Of a stretch of 64,000 nucleotides of DNA, positions 1 through 10,690 are shown piece by piece. Made by a program: the position numbers and the translations under genes. The number at the start of each line of letters is the position of its first letter. Position 1 is the stretch's first letter. The notes beneath the pieces are model-generated. The model saw only the letters and a list, made by a program, of their open reading frames with translations. It had not been told where the DNA came from and searched no databases. Source of the DNA: Cavia porcellus (Eukaryota; Chordata; Mammalia; Rodentia; Caviidae). The stretch lies in the NCBI RefSeq assembly GCF_034190915.1, contig NW_026947486.1:26013344-26077343 (forward strand), read 5' to 3'.

Positions 1-349
1 CATTTACTTTAATACAGATACATACCCAAATATCCATACATGTGTGTACTTGTATGTACATCTACATATTTCCTTATCTGTCAGCTAAGAGGGCCTAGAA
101 GCAATGATACCTCAAGCATACAGATTTTCGTTCTAATATCATATTGTAATAAAAAATACCTGAGATGAGCACTTCTCAAAATTTTCAAAGTCATAAAAAA
201 ACAAGGAATATTTGAGAAACTACTAAAGCAGTAAAAGGAGCCTAAGGAAATATGATCACTAAATATAATGTGGTATGCTGGGACAGAAAACAGATTCAAG
301 TCAAAAATTTTAGAAATCAGAATAAAGTATGGATTTCAGTAATAATATA

Positions 350-515
350 TCAGGGTTAGTTCATTAGTTATAATAAATGTACATTACTAATGTTGGATGT
401 CAGTAATAGGAAAAACTGGGTATAGGGTATATAAAAATTAGCTGTATATGTCTATAATTTGTAAATCTGAAACTGTTCCAAAATAATAAGTGTAATTTTT
501 AAAAATTAGGAAATA
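350..515 (+). mobile_element. Old L1 3' UTR fragment
   Basis: ATGTTGGATGTCAGTAATAGG, GAAAAACTGGGTATAGGGTA and CTGAAACTGTTCCAAAATAA follow the layout of ancient L1M 3' ends. Decayed. Confidence 0.6.
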
Positions 516-611
516 TAGATAAATGTTTTCAGAAAAGTTTATAGCAATAAATACTTGTATTGCCAAAAAAGGTCTCAAACCAATAACCTAAGCATTCACA
601 TTCAAAAAATA

Positions 612-692
612 AGAAAAGGCTGTGAATACAGCTTAGTGATAGAGCACTTGCCTAGCATATGCAAAGCTTTGGGTTTCATCCCCAGCATGAAA
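612..692 (+). mobile_element. ID SINE
   Basis: GCTTAGTGATAGAGCACTTG (A box) and TTTGGGTTTCATCCCCAGC (B box). An ordinary ID element. Confidence 0.85.
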
Positions 693-739
693 AGGAATAG
701 AACAGAAAGGAAAAAGGAATGGAAAAAAGAAACTAGAAA

Positions 740-1180
740 AAGATGAGCAAAATAAACAAGACATTTAGAGAAGACATAAGAAAAGTAATAGCAGAAATGA
801 ATAAAATTTTAAACAGGAAAACAATAGAGAAATAACAATAACAGAGCTGATAAACCTTGATTGAGACTGCCAACACTAAAAAGGGTAAGATATAAATTAC
901 AAATATGAGCAAGAAAAAAGTAATGCCACTACAGATTCCACGTATGTTAAAGAGATAAATGAACTCAAAACACAAAGACTCAGCAAAACAGATGAAACAG
1001 TGTCTTTCTAAACCACAAACTATCAAAAGTCATCAACATGTAATACGTAACATAAATAATTCTATCACAACTATTAAAGAATTTAAATACATGTTTAAAA
1101 ACTCCCAAAAAGAAATATCAGAACCCAGATACTTTCAGTGGAAAATTCTTCCAGACATTTAAAAAATAAATGATAGCAAT
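740..1180 (+). mobile_element. Old L1 ORF2 fragment
   Basis: Segments resembling the EN-RT linker (GATAAACCTTGATTGAGACT) and the RT start (AAAAACTCCCAAAAAGAAAT ... ATACTTTCAGTGGAAAATTC) of L1 ORF2. Heavily mutated, with no usable frame. Confidence 0.6.
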
Positions 1181-1193
1181 TAAAAACAATTAA

Positions 1194-1318
1194 AATGCCA
1201 GGCATGGTGGTGCATGCTGTAATCCTAGCTTTTGGGAGGCTGAAGCAGAAGGACTGTTGTGAGTTCAAGGCCAGCTTCAAATACATACTGGGACATTGTC
1301 TCAAAAAAAAAAAAAAAG
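1194..1318 (+). mobile_element. B1 SINE
   Basis: CCAGGCATGGTGGTGCATGC, GAGTTCAAGGCCAGC, TGTCTCAAAAAA tail. Confidence 0.9.
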
Positions 1319-1319
1319 G

Positions 1320-2559
1320 GAATAAAACAGACTCTCAGAAAGTAGAAACAGAGGGAGGAGTTCCATCTAAAAACATAGAGATTAATGAACTAGGTGAGAT
1401 TTGTGCCAGTATTATTTGGACAATTGTAAGCAGATGTCTTGTGCTCTGAATGAATGATTTGGGGATGACAATGTGCAATTTATGTCATTGGCATTGTTGC
1501 CCCTAATTGATGTGTTTTGAAATTTTATTTTAGTGGTTTCTTCCACTACTACTATTTCTACTACTACTACTTCTTTCCTTGAGATAAAATGGAATTTTAC
1601 AAAAAGGCAAAACAAAAAGTAGAAACAGAAGGAGCAAAGCAACCTATAAATAGACAGTTTAGGGACCTGGGTGAACTTGTCTTCTAAAACAATCAAAATA
1701 TGAACAAATCAACCCAAACCAACTATTATAAAACTGACAATTATTCAAAACGATAGAATGAAAAGAAAATTTTTTATGCAAGACAAACTACTTGGAACCT
1801 GTGACATTTTAATTTGGGGTAATTCCCAATCTCCATTTGTCCCCAGCTCAGTGTTGTGGCAGCCAAGACAATGGAGTGATCAGATATCTGTCTGAGTGCC
1901 CTAGAAAGTAGTATCCCCCAGAACAACATCTATATTTTGCATAATACTGGAAAAATACCTATTTTCAAAATGGGGTGTATATTTTATTTAATTCAAAATT
2001 TGGCTCAGGTGGCAGTGGAAGAGTACTAGAAAGGGATGAGGAATAGGGAGCTATCTACGTACAGGACATTACTGAAACAGAAGGCATGCTGGCAGCTAGT
2101 TAGTTTCGTAATGCCTAATTTATTTGGTACAAATAAGACCCTAATCTAGAATCAGAAGAAAATTATGGGAGAACTATAGGAAACGTCTAAAGATTTCTTA
2201 ACATACTCCAAGGAATATAAAACTAAATGTCGAGTAAGTGCAAGAAAACAAATCTGAGAAAGGAGAAGGTATCAGTCACTCACTTCTGGGTGACCTTGAG
2301 TTTCTAGGCAAGTAGAAATAAAATCCAATATTATCTTGGGAACTGGCTAAAGTATGAAGGTATGCCTTCTCACAGACATATAGACAAAGCATTTAATAAA
2401 ATCTTCCAACCAATCATTACCTCATGGGATCAGACATGAATCTTAGGAAAATGGGCTTCTAAATAAAAACAATAAAAAAATCAAGCAGGGAACTCAATGT
2501 ATTAAGTAAGTAGGAACTAAATAAGTAACTAGGAACACTAAATAAGTAGAAACAAGAAA
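1320..2559. other. AT-rich DNA, no gene seen
   Basis: Only a short imperfect (ACT)n run at 1541-1576 stands out, with a possible weak L1 trace at 2340-2500 (AAAGCATTTAATAAAATCTT). No exon-like segment with splice sites was recognised. Confidence 0.6.
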
Positions 2560-3262
2560 GTTCTTAATAACAAAATCCAGCAACAAAACAATCCTTGGAG
2601 ACTGGTGGAAGAATCTGATATAGTTATGATGGCATTTTATCTAAAATGAACTTTCAGTTTTACCACAAAATGAAGACAAATAGGAAAAATATGCCACATA
2701 TACAGAAAAAAGCCAATTAAAACAATCCCAATGTGGTCTATACTTTAGGCTTAGAAAAAGCCTTTAAATTAGCTATTATACTCAAACTTATAAAATATAT
2801 GTTTAAAAACTTAAAGTATGGCAATTATATCTTACCAGAAAGGCAATGAACTTATTTAAAAATCTGATAGGACTAATGAGAGTTGAGTGGGCCAAAGAAA
2901 TTCTCAGCTATTCAGAAAACAAATCAACAGATAAATTCACTGAGGAACAGAAAGAAAAAGAATGAAAAATATGAACAGAGCCTCGGAGACCCGTTAGATA
3001 CCATCAGTATAAAAATGCAGAGAAGGAGCAAAAAAATATACTTGGATAATGACCCCAAATTTCCCAAACTGGATTATAAATATTAATCTACACACTTGAG
3101 AAGCTCAATGAACTATAACAAAACTATATATGATCACCACCTAGTTATTACCAAAATGTTAAGTGTCAAAATATAAAGAGAATCTTGAAAGAAGACCAAA
3201 AGAAAAGACATCACATATAAGGAATAATAAATTAAGAGCTGATATCTCATCAGATCTATACT
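2560..3262 (+). mobile_element. Old L1/HAL1 ORF1 fragment
   Basis: 3140-3260 (CAAAATATAAAGAGAATCTT ... AGAGCTGATATCTCATCAG) matches the ORF1 RRM to C-terminal-domain region. Upstream DNA to 2560 has the composition and partial similarity of the coiled-coil part. The age suggests L1M or ancient HAL1. Confidence 0.5.
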
Positions 3263-3267
3263 AGTTA

Positions 3268-3462
3268 GGCTGGGCATGGTGGCAAACACCTGTAGTTCCA
3301 GCACTCTGGGAGGCTAAGTAAGAGTATTGGAAGCTCAATCCCTGCCTGGGCAATTTAGTGAGATCCCATTACGAAACAATAAAATTTTAAAAGGGCAGGT
3401 GATACAGTTCAATACAGTTCAGTGTGAAGACCCTGAGTTCGATTTCCAGTAATGGGATAGGA
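3268..3462 (+). mobile_element. B1-ID dimeric SINE
   Basis: Left B1 half (GGCTGGGCATGGTGGCAAAC) joined through an A-rich linker to an ID-like right half (CCTGAGTTCGATTTCCAGT). This dimer type is known from several non-murid rodents. Confidence 0.8.
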
Positions 3463-4045
3463 GAGGGGGCTAATACAGTCAGGCAGTTGGACACAGGGGC
3501 AGGATGACCTACTATATAGGTCAAGAGACAATGGAAAAATACTGAAAAAGACTGTCAAAAAAAAAAAAAAAAGGCCACCTAGACCCTCTCTCAAAAGTGA
3601 AGGAAATCAACACACAGCACTCAGCTGTAAGCTCCTTGAAGGGGATGACTTTTTGCAAAGCAGCAAATATGCTCTGTATGTAGATGAAGATTATTTCATT
3701 TTAGGAAATGACTCTCAGTTTTCTTCAGGTGAATTTTAATCTATGGAAAAAGAAATAAGAATGTCTTGTGAGATTTGTGTAGTGAAGCTATCAAACAGTT
3801 CACCATATCTTTGCACCAGTTGTTCATTTGTAAGAGTTCAAAAACGGATAAAATCGTCTGTGCGCCAAAACAGAAGTGAAAGAACAAAAGATATGATTAA
3901 AATTTGGAAATAACCAGCTATAATGGCAAAATTTCCATGTTTTGTTTACGTTTTATTTCAGATGCCTAGTGATGTAATCAAGAGAACACCTAAATAAAGT
4001 CTCTATTTACTTGCTTTTAGCTTACTTTAAAATCATTAATTTAGC

Positions 4046-4395
4046 CAGGTGTGGTGACACACACCTATAATCGCAGAACTCAGGAAGCTGAAGCAGAAGG
4101 ATTGCTTCAAGTGTAAGCATAGCCTGTGAATTTAAAGCCAGCTTGAAATATATAGTGACACCATTTCTCAGAAAACAAAACAAAATGTAAAAATTAAAAA
4201 ATTTAAAAAAACATATATTTCCAGGTGTGGTGATACACCTAATGTCAAGTACCTGGAGGGTTGAAGCAGAAGGATTACAAATTTAAGGCCAGCTGGGCAA
4301 CTTAGCAAGACCCTTGTGAAAATTTTAAGGGCTGGGCTAAAATCAGTATGACTCCCTGGATTCTGCCCACCAAAATCACTAATGTTGAAGATCAT
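4046..4395 (+). mobile_element. B1 SINE followed by B1-ID dimer
   Basis: 4046-4180 is a B1 (GCCAGGTGTGGTGACACACA). 4221-4395 is a second B1 (CCAGGTGTGGTGATACACC) with an ID-like right half. Both plus. Confidence 0.75.
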
Positions 4396-6179
4396 GCATG
4401 TAACATGTTATTAGTCACCCATTAGCTTTGCTGTGGTGACATTTCCAAAATATGGATCATGATATTAACAGTTAGTTACCTAGGTTACTTTTCAAGGACT
4501 TGGCTACTTTTGCTTATAGCACTGCTTTGCATTTGGGTATTGGCAAGTGCCTAGTGGGTGACTAGAACAAGTCAAAACAATTTTTCCTATTCTGTAGGTT
4601 GTCTCTTCACTCTACTAATTGATTCTTTTCCTGTACAGAATGCTTTGAATTTTAATTAATACCATATGTTGGTGCTTGCTATTATTTCTTACGCAGTTGT
4701 GGTTCTGTGTGGAAAATCCTTTCCAACACCTATGACTTTACATGTTTTACCTATTTTATTTTACAGTAGAGTCAATGTTTCAGTTTTAATGTTTATATAT
4801 TTGATCCATTTTGATTTTAATTTAGCACATGGTGAGAGATATGGGTCTTGGTTCAATCTTTTGCAAACAGCCAGTTTTCCTTGCACTGTTTGTTGAATAG
4901 GCTGTCTTACCTCCAACATATGTTTTTGGCTCATCTGTCAAAGATAAATAGCTAGATGTTTCTGTAGATGTTTCTGTATCTTCTACTCTGCTTCTAATGG
5001 ATTCATTTGTGTGATTTTGTTCAAGTACCATGCCACTTTTATCCCTGTTGCTTTGTAGTATTGTTTAAAGTCAAATATTGTAATCTTGCTGTTTTGTTCT
5101 TGTTGATCAAGACTATTTTTTCTATTCTGGGTCTCTTCTGGTTCCATATAAATTTTACGATTATTTTATCTAAGTCTGTAAAGTATGTTGTTGGTATTTT
5201 GATTGGGACTGCATTGAATCTGTATAAAAGTTTTGCAAGTATGGCCATTTTGAAAATATTGGTTCTATCTACATAGGAGTAAAGGATATGTTTCCATTTT
5301 CTGATTTCTTCATCGGTTTCCTTGTTCAGAGTATTGCAGTTTTCTTTGTAGAGATCTTTCACTACCTTAATTAGGCTAATTCCTAAACATCTCATTTTTC
5401 TTGAAGCAACTGTGAATGGTACTATTTTCATATTTTCTTTCTCATCATGTTCATTATTGGTGTACAAAAATGGTAATGATTTGTTTGTGTTGATCTTATA
5501 TGCTGCTGCATTGCTAAAGTTGGTTATTAAGTCTAAAAGTTTTTGGTTGAGTTCTTTGGGTCTTCTATGTGAAGTAGCAAGTCATTTTCAAATAATGATA
5601 ATTTGAGTTTTTCCTTTCCTATATGTACCCATTTATTTCTTTCTCTTTCCTGATTGCTGCGACTAATGTTTCAAATGCTTTGTTAAATAGAAGTGGTGAT
5701 AGTGGGTGTCTTTGTCATGTTCCTGATTTTTGAGGTAATACTTTTAGCTTTTCCCAAATTAATACAATGTTGCCTGTTGCTTTTACTTTTATCAAATTCA
5801 GGTATGGGCGTTCTATACTTGTTTTCTTCATGATTATTATCATGAAGTGGTACTGGATTTTGTTGAAAGCTTTCACTGCATTTACTGGTATGATCTAGTG
5901 GTTTTTTTTTTCTTGCTTCTATTTATGTGATATATTATATTAATTGATTTATGTATGTTGAACTATCTTGTATCTATGGGTAGAAACCTACTTGATCATG
6001 ATATGCTGTACTCTATTTGCTAGTATCTTATTGAAGATTTTTGCATTTATGTTTATTATGGGAATTGGCCTATAGTTTTTAATTTTAGTCAGGTCTTTAT
6101 CTAGTTTTGGAATCAGGGTAATGCTAGCTTCCATAAATGAATTTGCAATCACTCTGTCCCATTTAATTTCTTTGATACT

Positions 6180-6335
6180 TTTTTTTTGGTACCAGGGATC
6201 AAACTCACAACCTCGTGCTTGCAAGGCAGGCACTTATGCCAGTGAGCTAAATCCTCAGCCATTTTTTTTTTTTTGGCATGACCTTGCGCTTGCCAGACAG
6301 GTACTTACACCACTGAGCTAAGTCCCCAGCCCTTA
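6180..6335 (-). mobile_element. Two adjacent tRNA-type SINE pieces
   Basis: 6180-6261 is a tRNA-type SINE (CGTGCTTGCAAGGCAGGCAC). 6262-6335 is a second, ID-like one (GCGCTTGCCAGACAGG) that is part of the 376-bp duplication. Both minus strand, inside antisense L1. Confidence 0.85.
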
Positions 6336-7013
6336 ATTGCTTTGAAAATCATGAGAAATACAGGTGATATTATATCCTTAAAGATTTTGTAGAATTTAGC
6401 AGTGATTCTATTAGGTCCTTGGCTTTTTTTAGTTGGTAATTTTTTTAAAAATACTGTTTTCTATTTCATTGCTTGTTACTGGGTTGTTCAGCATTTTTGT
6501 GTCTTCTGTTAGCTTTGGTAATTTTTATGAGTATAGGAGTCTGTACATATCATCAAAATTTGCCAATTTGTTTCATTACAATTTTTCAAAGTAGTTACTA
6601 TCTTCTGGATTTCTATAATGTCTGCTGTGATTCTGCCTTTTTTTTTTTTTGGCATGACCTTGTGCTTGCCAGACAGGCAGTTACACCACTGAGCTAAGTC
6701 TCCAGCCCTTAATTGCTTTGAAAATCATGAGAAATACAGGTGATATTACATCCTTAAAGATTTTGTAGAATTTAGCAGTGATTCCATTAGGTCCTTAGCT
6801 TTTTTTAGTTGGTAATTTTTAAAAATTACTGTTTTCTATTTCATTGCTTGTTACTGGGTTGTTTAGCATTTTTGTGTCTTCTGTTAGCTTTGGTGATTTG
6901 TATGAGTATAGGAATCTGTACATATCATCAAAATTTGCCAATTTGTTGCATTACAATTTTTCAAAGTAGTTACTATCTTCTGGATTTCCACCATGTCTGC
7001 TGTGATTTTGCCT
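6262..7013. repeat. 376-bp tandem duplication (SINE piece plus L1)
   Basis: Two copies, about 6262-6637 and 6638-7013, offset 376 bp (GGCATGACCTTG at 6275 and 6651). Each unit holds a T-run, a SINE fragment and about 290 bp of antisense L1 ORF2. They differ at roughly a dozen positions, so the duplication came after the SINE insertion and is fairly young compared with the L1. Confidence 0.92.
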
Positions 7014-7314
7014 TTTATTTCTAACTGCATTGAGGTCTTGTTTGTTACTGAGTCTAGCTAAGGGGTTAACTAGTTTATTTTTTCAAAGAACCAGCTCTTC
7101 AATTTTTAATTTTTTTAGTGTCAATTTGATTGATTTTTCTGCTCTAATCCTTATAACTTCCCTCTGTAATTTTGGTTTGGGCCTGGCTTTTTGTTGTTTT
7201 TCAGGTTAGGGTTAGTCTTCTTAGTGTTGTCCAGTAGCTGCCGAATAGCCTTTTTTTGTTCTCTGTTTTGTTTATTTTCGGTAGTGTTTAGTGCTTTATC
7301 ATAATGTACCATTT

Positions 7315-7482
7315 TGTTCTCAATTTCTTTTTTTTGTTTTTTTGTGATGCAAGGTCTCACTATATAGTTTGGGATGTCCTTGAACTATGTAGCCGAGGCT
7401 GGCCTTTGAACCTGAGGGGATCCTCCTGGCTAAGCCTTCTAAGTGCTGGGATTACAGGCATGTACCACACACTCAGCTTTTC
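7315..7482 (-). mobile_element. B1 SINE
   Basis: GCAAGGTCTCACTATATAG through GTGCTGGGATTACAGGCATG, minus orientation, with an extra TGTAGCC block. Confidence 0.9.
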
Positions 7483-7489
7483 CGCAATT

Positions 7490-8165
7490 TTAGATACCAT
7501 ATGTCTTCACATTGATCATTTCTACAATTTATTGGTTCTATACAGTGTTTAGGTATTTCTGCATGACATCTTTTTGAGGATTCAATATTTTTGTTGAATC
7601 TGTCATTCATGTTTTGAACTGTTTTGGTCAGCTCTTCCATTTTTATTTCCCCCGAATTCGGCTTGAATATATTGAGTGATAATACTGGGACTCTTTATTT
7701 CCTCTTTGAACTTGTCCAGTTTCTTTATCCCTTTTATAAACTTTTGCAAGGTTCCACTACCTGGTATTCATTTTCCTGTCCCTTTTGTGTCCCTTACTCT
7801 GCCTTAGGAGAGTTGGGAGGCACTGACTTAATTCCTCATGCTCCCAGTCTCTGTGATAGGGTAACACTTCAGTCCTAAAGTGAACCTCTCCTGGGTGTTG
7901 GATTTCTTTGAGTCTGTTGGTTGTATCTCTGTTATCCTGTGCTGAGGAGTCCCTGGCTTGCACTCCTCTACATGGTTTGAGGGTCTGCTCCTGGCTGGGC
8001 AGGTTACATGGAGGGCCCCAGAATGCAGCTGGGGTAGGCACAGTGTTTCAGTGTGTCTAGGATCTACTCCCAGGAGAGGTCTAATCCCTAATTTTTTATC
8101 TCCACTTACCTAAGGATAAAAGGAACTTTTTTTCTTGCCTTACCAACTTTTACTTGGATTCAGTG
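7490..8165 (-). mobile_element. Antisense L1 5' region (5' UTR and ORF1 start)
   Basis: On the minus strand, ..GGAAGAGCTGACCAAAACAG (near 7640) and CCTCAAAAAGATGTCATGCAG (near 7570) match the L1 ORF1 N-terminal part at 63186-63240. A GC-richer 5' UTR lies above 7760. With the ORF2 block at 4.6-7.2 kb it may be one L1 with a large internal deletion, but this is not certain. Confidence 0.55.
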
Positions 8166-8167
8166 CA

Positions 8168-8476
8168 CCTATACATTTTGTTTTGTTGAGATAGTGTCTT
8201 ACTATGTAGGTCAGGCAGGCCTTGAATTCGTGGTAATCCTCCTTCCTCAGCCACCCAAGTGTTGAGCTTGTCGGTATATGCCACCATAGTGAGCTATATC
8301 TAGTTTTTCTTTTCATTTTTGTTTTTTACTTTTTTTAGATAGGGTTTCACTATGCAGTTCAGGCTGGCCTTGAACTCACTTTGTAGCCCAGGCTGGCCTC
8401 AAACTCACTGAAATCCTTCAGCCTCAGCTCCCCCAAGTGCTGGAATTACAGGCATGCACCACCACACCTGGCTATC
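8168..8476 (-). mobile_element. Two antisense B1 SINEs in tandem
   Basis: 8168-8298 (GAGATAGTGTCTTACTATGT) and 8325-8476 (GATAGGGTTTCACTATGCAG). The second has the internal duplication giving two CAGGCTGGCCT blocks about 30 bp apart. Confidence 0.9.
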
Positions 8477-8479
8477 TAG

Positions 8480-9300
8480 TTTTTCTTGATGACTTAAATA
8501 CACATACCCAAAAATGTGAATTGCATTAAATCAACCATTTTTATCATAAGCCCTTTCCTCAATATTCCATTATTTTCATTTCTGTTTCTTTTTTACAATG
8601 GAATGGAGTCTTATTTTACTTTATTTCCTAGAGTCTTAGAAATTCTAAGTCCAAATGGATGGATCTCTTTTATTAAAAGGTTTTTGTCTTCTTACATTTT
8701 TAGTGTATTATAGCCAAAATGAAATTCATGAAGACAATTATTAACCAAACATTTTTATATGTTTCAATTCTGTACTTTCAACTAGTTTTTTTAAATCAAC
8801 TTTATAACAGAAAGAGATAAAATCTGTTTTTACTGAGAAAATAGTTAAACATTGCAAGTTGTTTTAGAATTCTGGTTATGATAGAGTCCTAGCAGTTGTA
8901 AACAATTAAGGGAATTTAACTCCAGACCTGAAGAAATGATTTAAGAATAACAGGCATTTCTGTGGGCTGGAAACTGCCATATTAGTGTTATACCTGAATT
9001 GGAAGTCACCACAATTTCCTTGTGATTCCCTAGTCCCCAAACAAACATAATTTTTTTCATATCTTATGTTTTTTGGAAGAGAAGTACTGTTATAAGTTGA
9101 ATTATACTAGGTCTTTTAACAACCTTTGATTGGATTTAGGAAAATTCTCTGTATCCTATTTTGTAAAACAAATTCCACAAATTAAAAAAGAAAGTATTTC
9201 ATCTTAATAATCTCTTGTAAAATAATCCATAGTCCTCCTGCATTATAAGAGGTACTAAAGAGAAATAAAAAGATTGAAGGTAGAAAAAGTTCATATGAAA
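8480..9300. other. AT-rich DNA, nothing recognised
   Basis: Unique-looking sequence without repeat hallmarks or a plausible exon. The open frames here are short and of low complexity. Confidence 0.6.
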
Positions 9301-9307
9301 ACACAAA

Positions 9308-9344
9308 GCGCGCGCACACACACACACACAACAGAGAGAGAGAA
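9308..9344. repeat. (CA)n(GA)n microsatellite
   Basis: CGCGCGCACACACA then GAGAGAGAGA. Short simple repeat with a small CG start. Confidence 0.95.
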
Positions 9345-9637
9345 AGTAAAAGTCAGTATAAGTGTGCTATATATTATATGTTTATGACCATTTTTAATTC
9401 TAATCTTATTTCAAAGATGAATGCATAAAGCAATAATTATAAAACTGTGTAGATAGGATTTATATATAATATACAAAGGTATATAGTGTATAATAATGAA
9501 TACAGAGAAAGTACAAGAGAACATACACAGAAAGAAGTTTTATGTATCATTGAAATATATCAGTGCTAATGTGATCTAGATTGCTTTGTTAAGAATCTAC
9601 TTGTAATCTCCATGGCTACCACAGGAAAACAAAACCA

Positions 9638-10140
9638 GATTTTGGCATGGTGACACATGCCTATAATCTTAACACTGGGGAAGCTGAGTCAGGAGGATCG
9701 TCATAAGTTTGAGGCCAGCCTAGGCTACACAGTGAGTACAAAGCCAGCCTTATATACATTGTGAGACCCTGTCTCAAAAAAACTAAAAAAAAAAAGTTTT
9801 AAAGATAAAAGAAACAATAAGAGGGTGGGAATGATAGTTCACACCTATAATCCCTAGGACGCTGGAAGGACTGAGGCAGAAGATAGCAAATATGAGCCCA
9901 GGCTGCGCAATTTAGTGACATCCTGTCTGAAAAACAAAAACTTAAAAAGGGATCAGGAACATAAGTCAGTACAAAGTCTTTGAGATAAAAGAAAGAATAG
10001 AAAGAAAGAAACAATGTAAAAGTTGTACTAGAAAACAGTAAGCCATTGGCATGTGCTAGGGGATATAGCTCAGTGGGCAGAGAGCACTTGCTATCATGTG
10101 TATCAGAAGTCAATACTCAGTGTTGCAAAAAATGAAAAAA
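9638..10140 (+). mobile_element. B1, B1-ID dimer and ID SINE cluster
   Basis: 9638-9790 B1 with internal duplication (TGGCATGGTGACACATGCCT); 9822-9985 B1-ID dimer; 10055-10140 ID (GGATATAGCTCAGTGGGCAG). All plus. A weak B1-like piece continues at 10160-10290. Confidence 0.85.
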
Positions 10141-10454
10141 CTAACAAAGTTTTCTGGGTGCTGCCATCTATTGTCCCAGATATAGTCCCATACACTCAAG
10201 GCCAAGAGGATCGCTTGAGCATATGAGTTCAAGACTAACCTGGTCAACCCACTGACAATACATCTTAAAAATTAATTAAAAAGAAACCATTTGGAAAAAA
10301 AAACAGAATTAGATGAAGCACATCTAGAGTATTAATGGAATGGCACCAGAATTAATGTCCTTGTATTTCTGCTATTAAATTCCCACACTGCCTTCAAAGT
10401 CTACCTTTTAGTTCTATCTCTATGAGTAGCAATGAAAGTACAGTTCCTATTCTT

Positions 10455-10690
10455 TGAGTTCTGTATTAGTTGTCTCTTGTTGCTGTTACAAATTACAAAA
10501 CATTTTGTAACTTAAAATGACAGAATTCCAACATGTGTCTCACTGGCATAAAACCAGGGCATTGGCACAGTTGCACTCCTTGGAGGCTCTTTGGAAAATC
10601 TGTTCCTGGTATGTCTAGCTTCTAAGAACTCCCTACATTCCTTGTTTTGTGGCTCTCTTCCTTCATCCTCAAAGACAACAGCATTACACT
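10455..10690. repeat. Ancient interspersed repeat, family uncertain
   Basis: TTCTGTATTAGTTGTCTCTTGTTGCTGTTACAAATTAC-like start followed by CTTGGAGGCTCTTTGGAAAA and CATTCCTTGTTTTGTGGCTC. This is a layout I know from dispersed ancient mammalian repeats (MaLR or DNA-transposon type), but I cannot name the family. It abuts the truncated half-L1. Confidence 0.5.

Larger units (their letters stand above)
4640..7200 (-). mobile_element. Antisense L1 ORF2 remnant
   Basis: Minus-strand reading finds RT sequence (6233-5988: ASITLIPKLDKDLTKIKNYR), post-RT sequence (5467-5039: [40 protein letters not shown]) and the region toward the C-terminus to 4640, with many stops. It is interrupted by tRNA-type SINEs at 6180-6335 and 6638-6712 and contains a 376-bp tandem duplication. 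It retains the ORF2 region deleted in the 50.6-kb L1. Confidence 0.85.
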
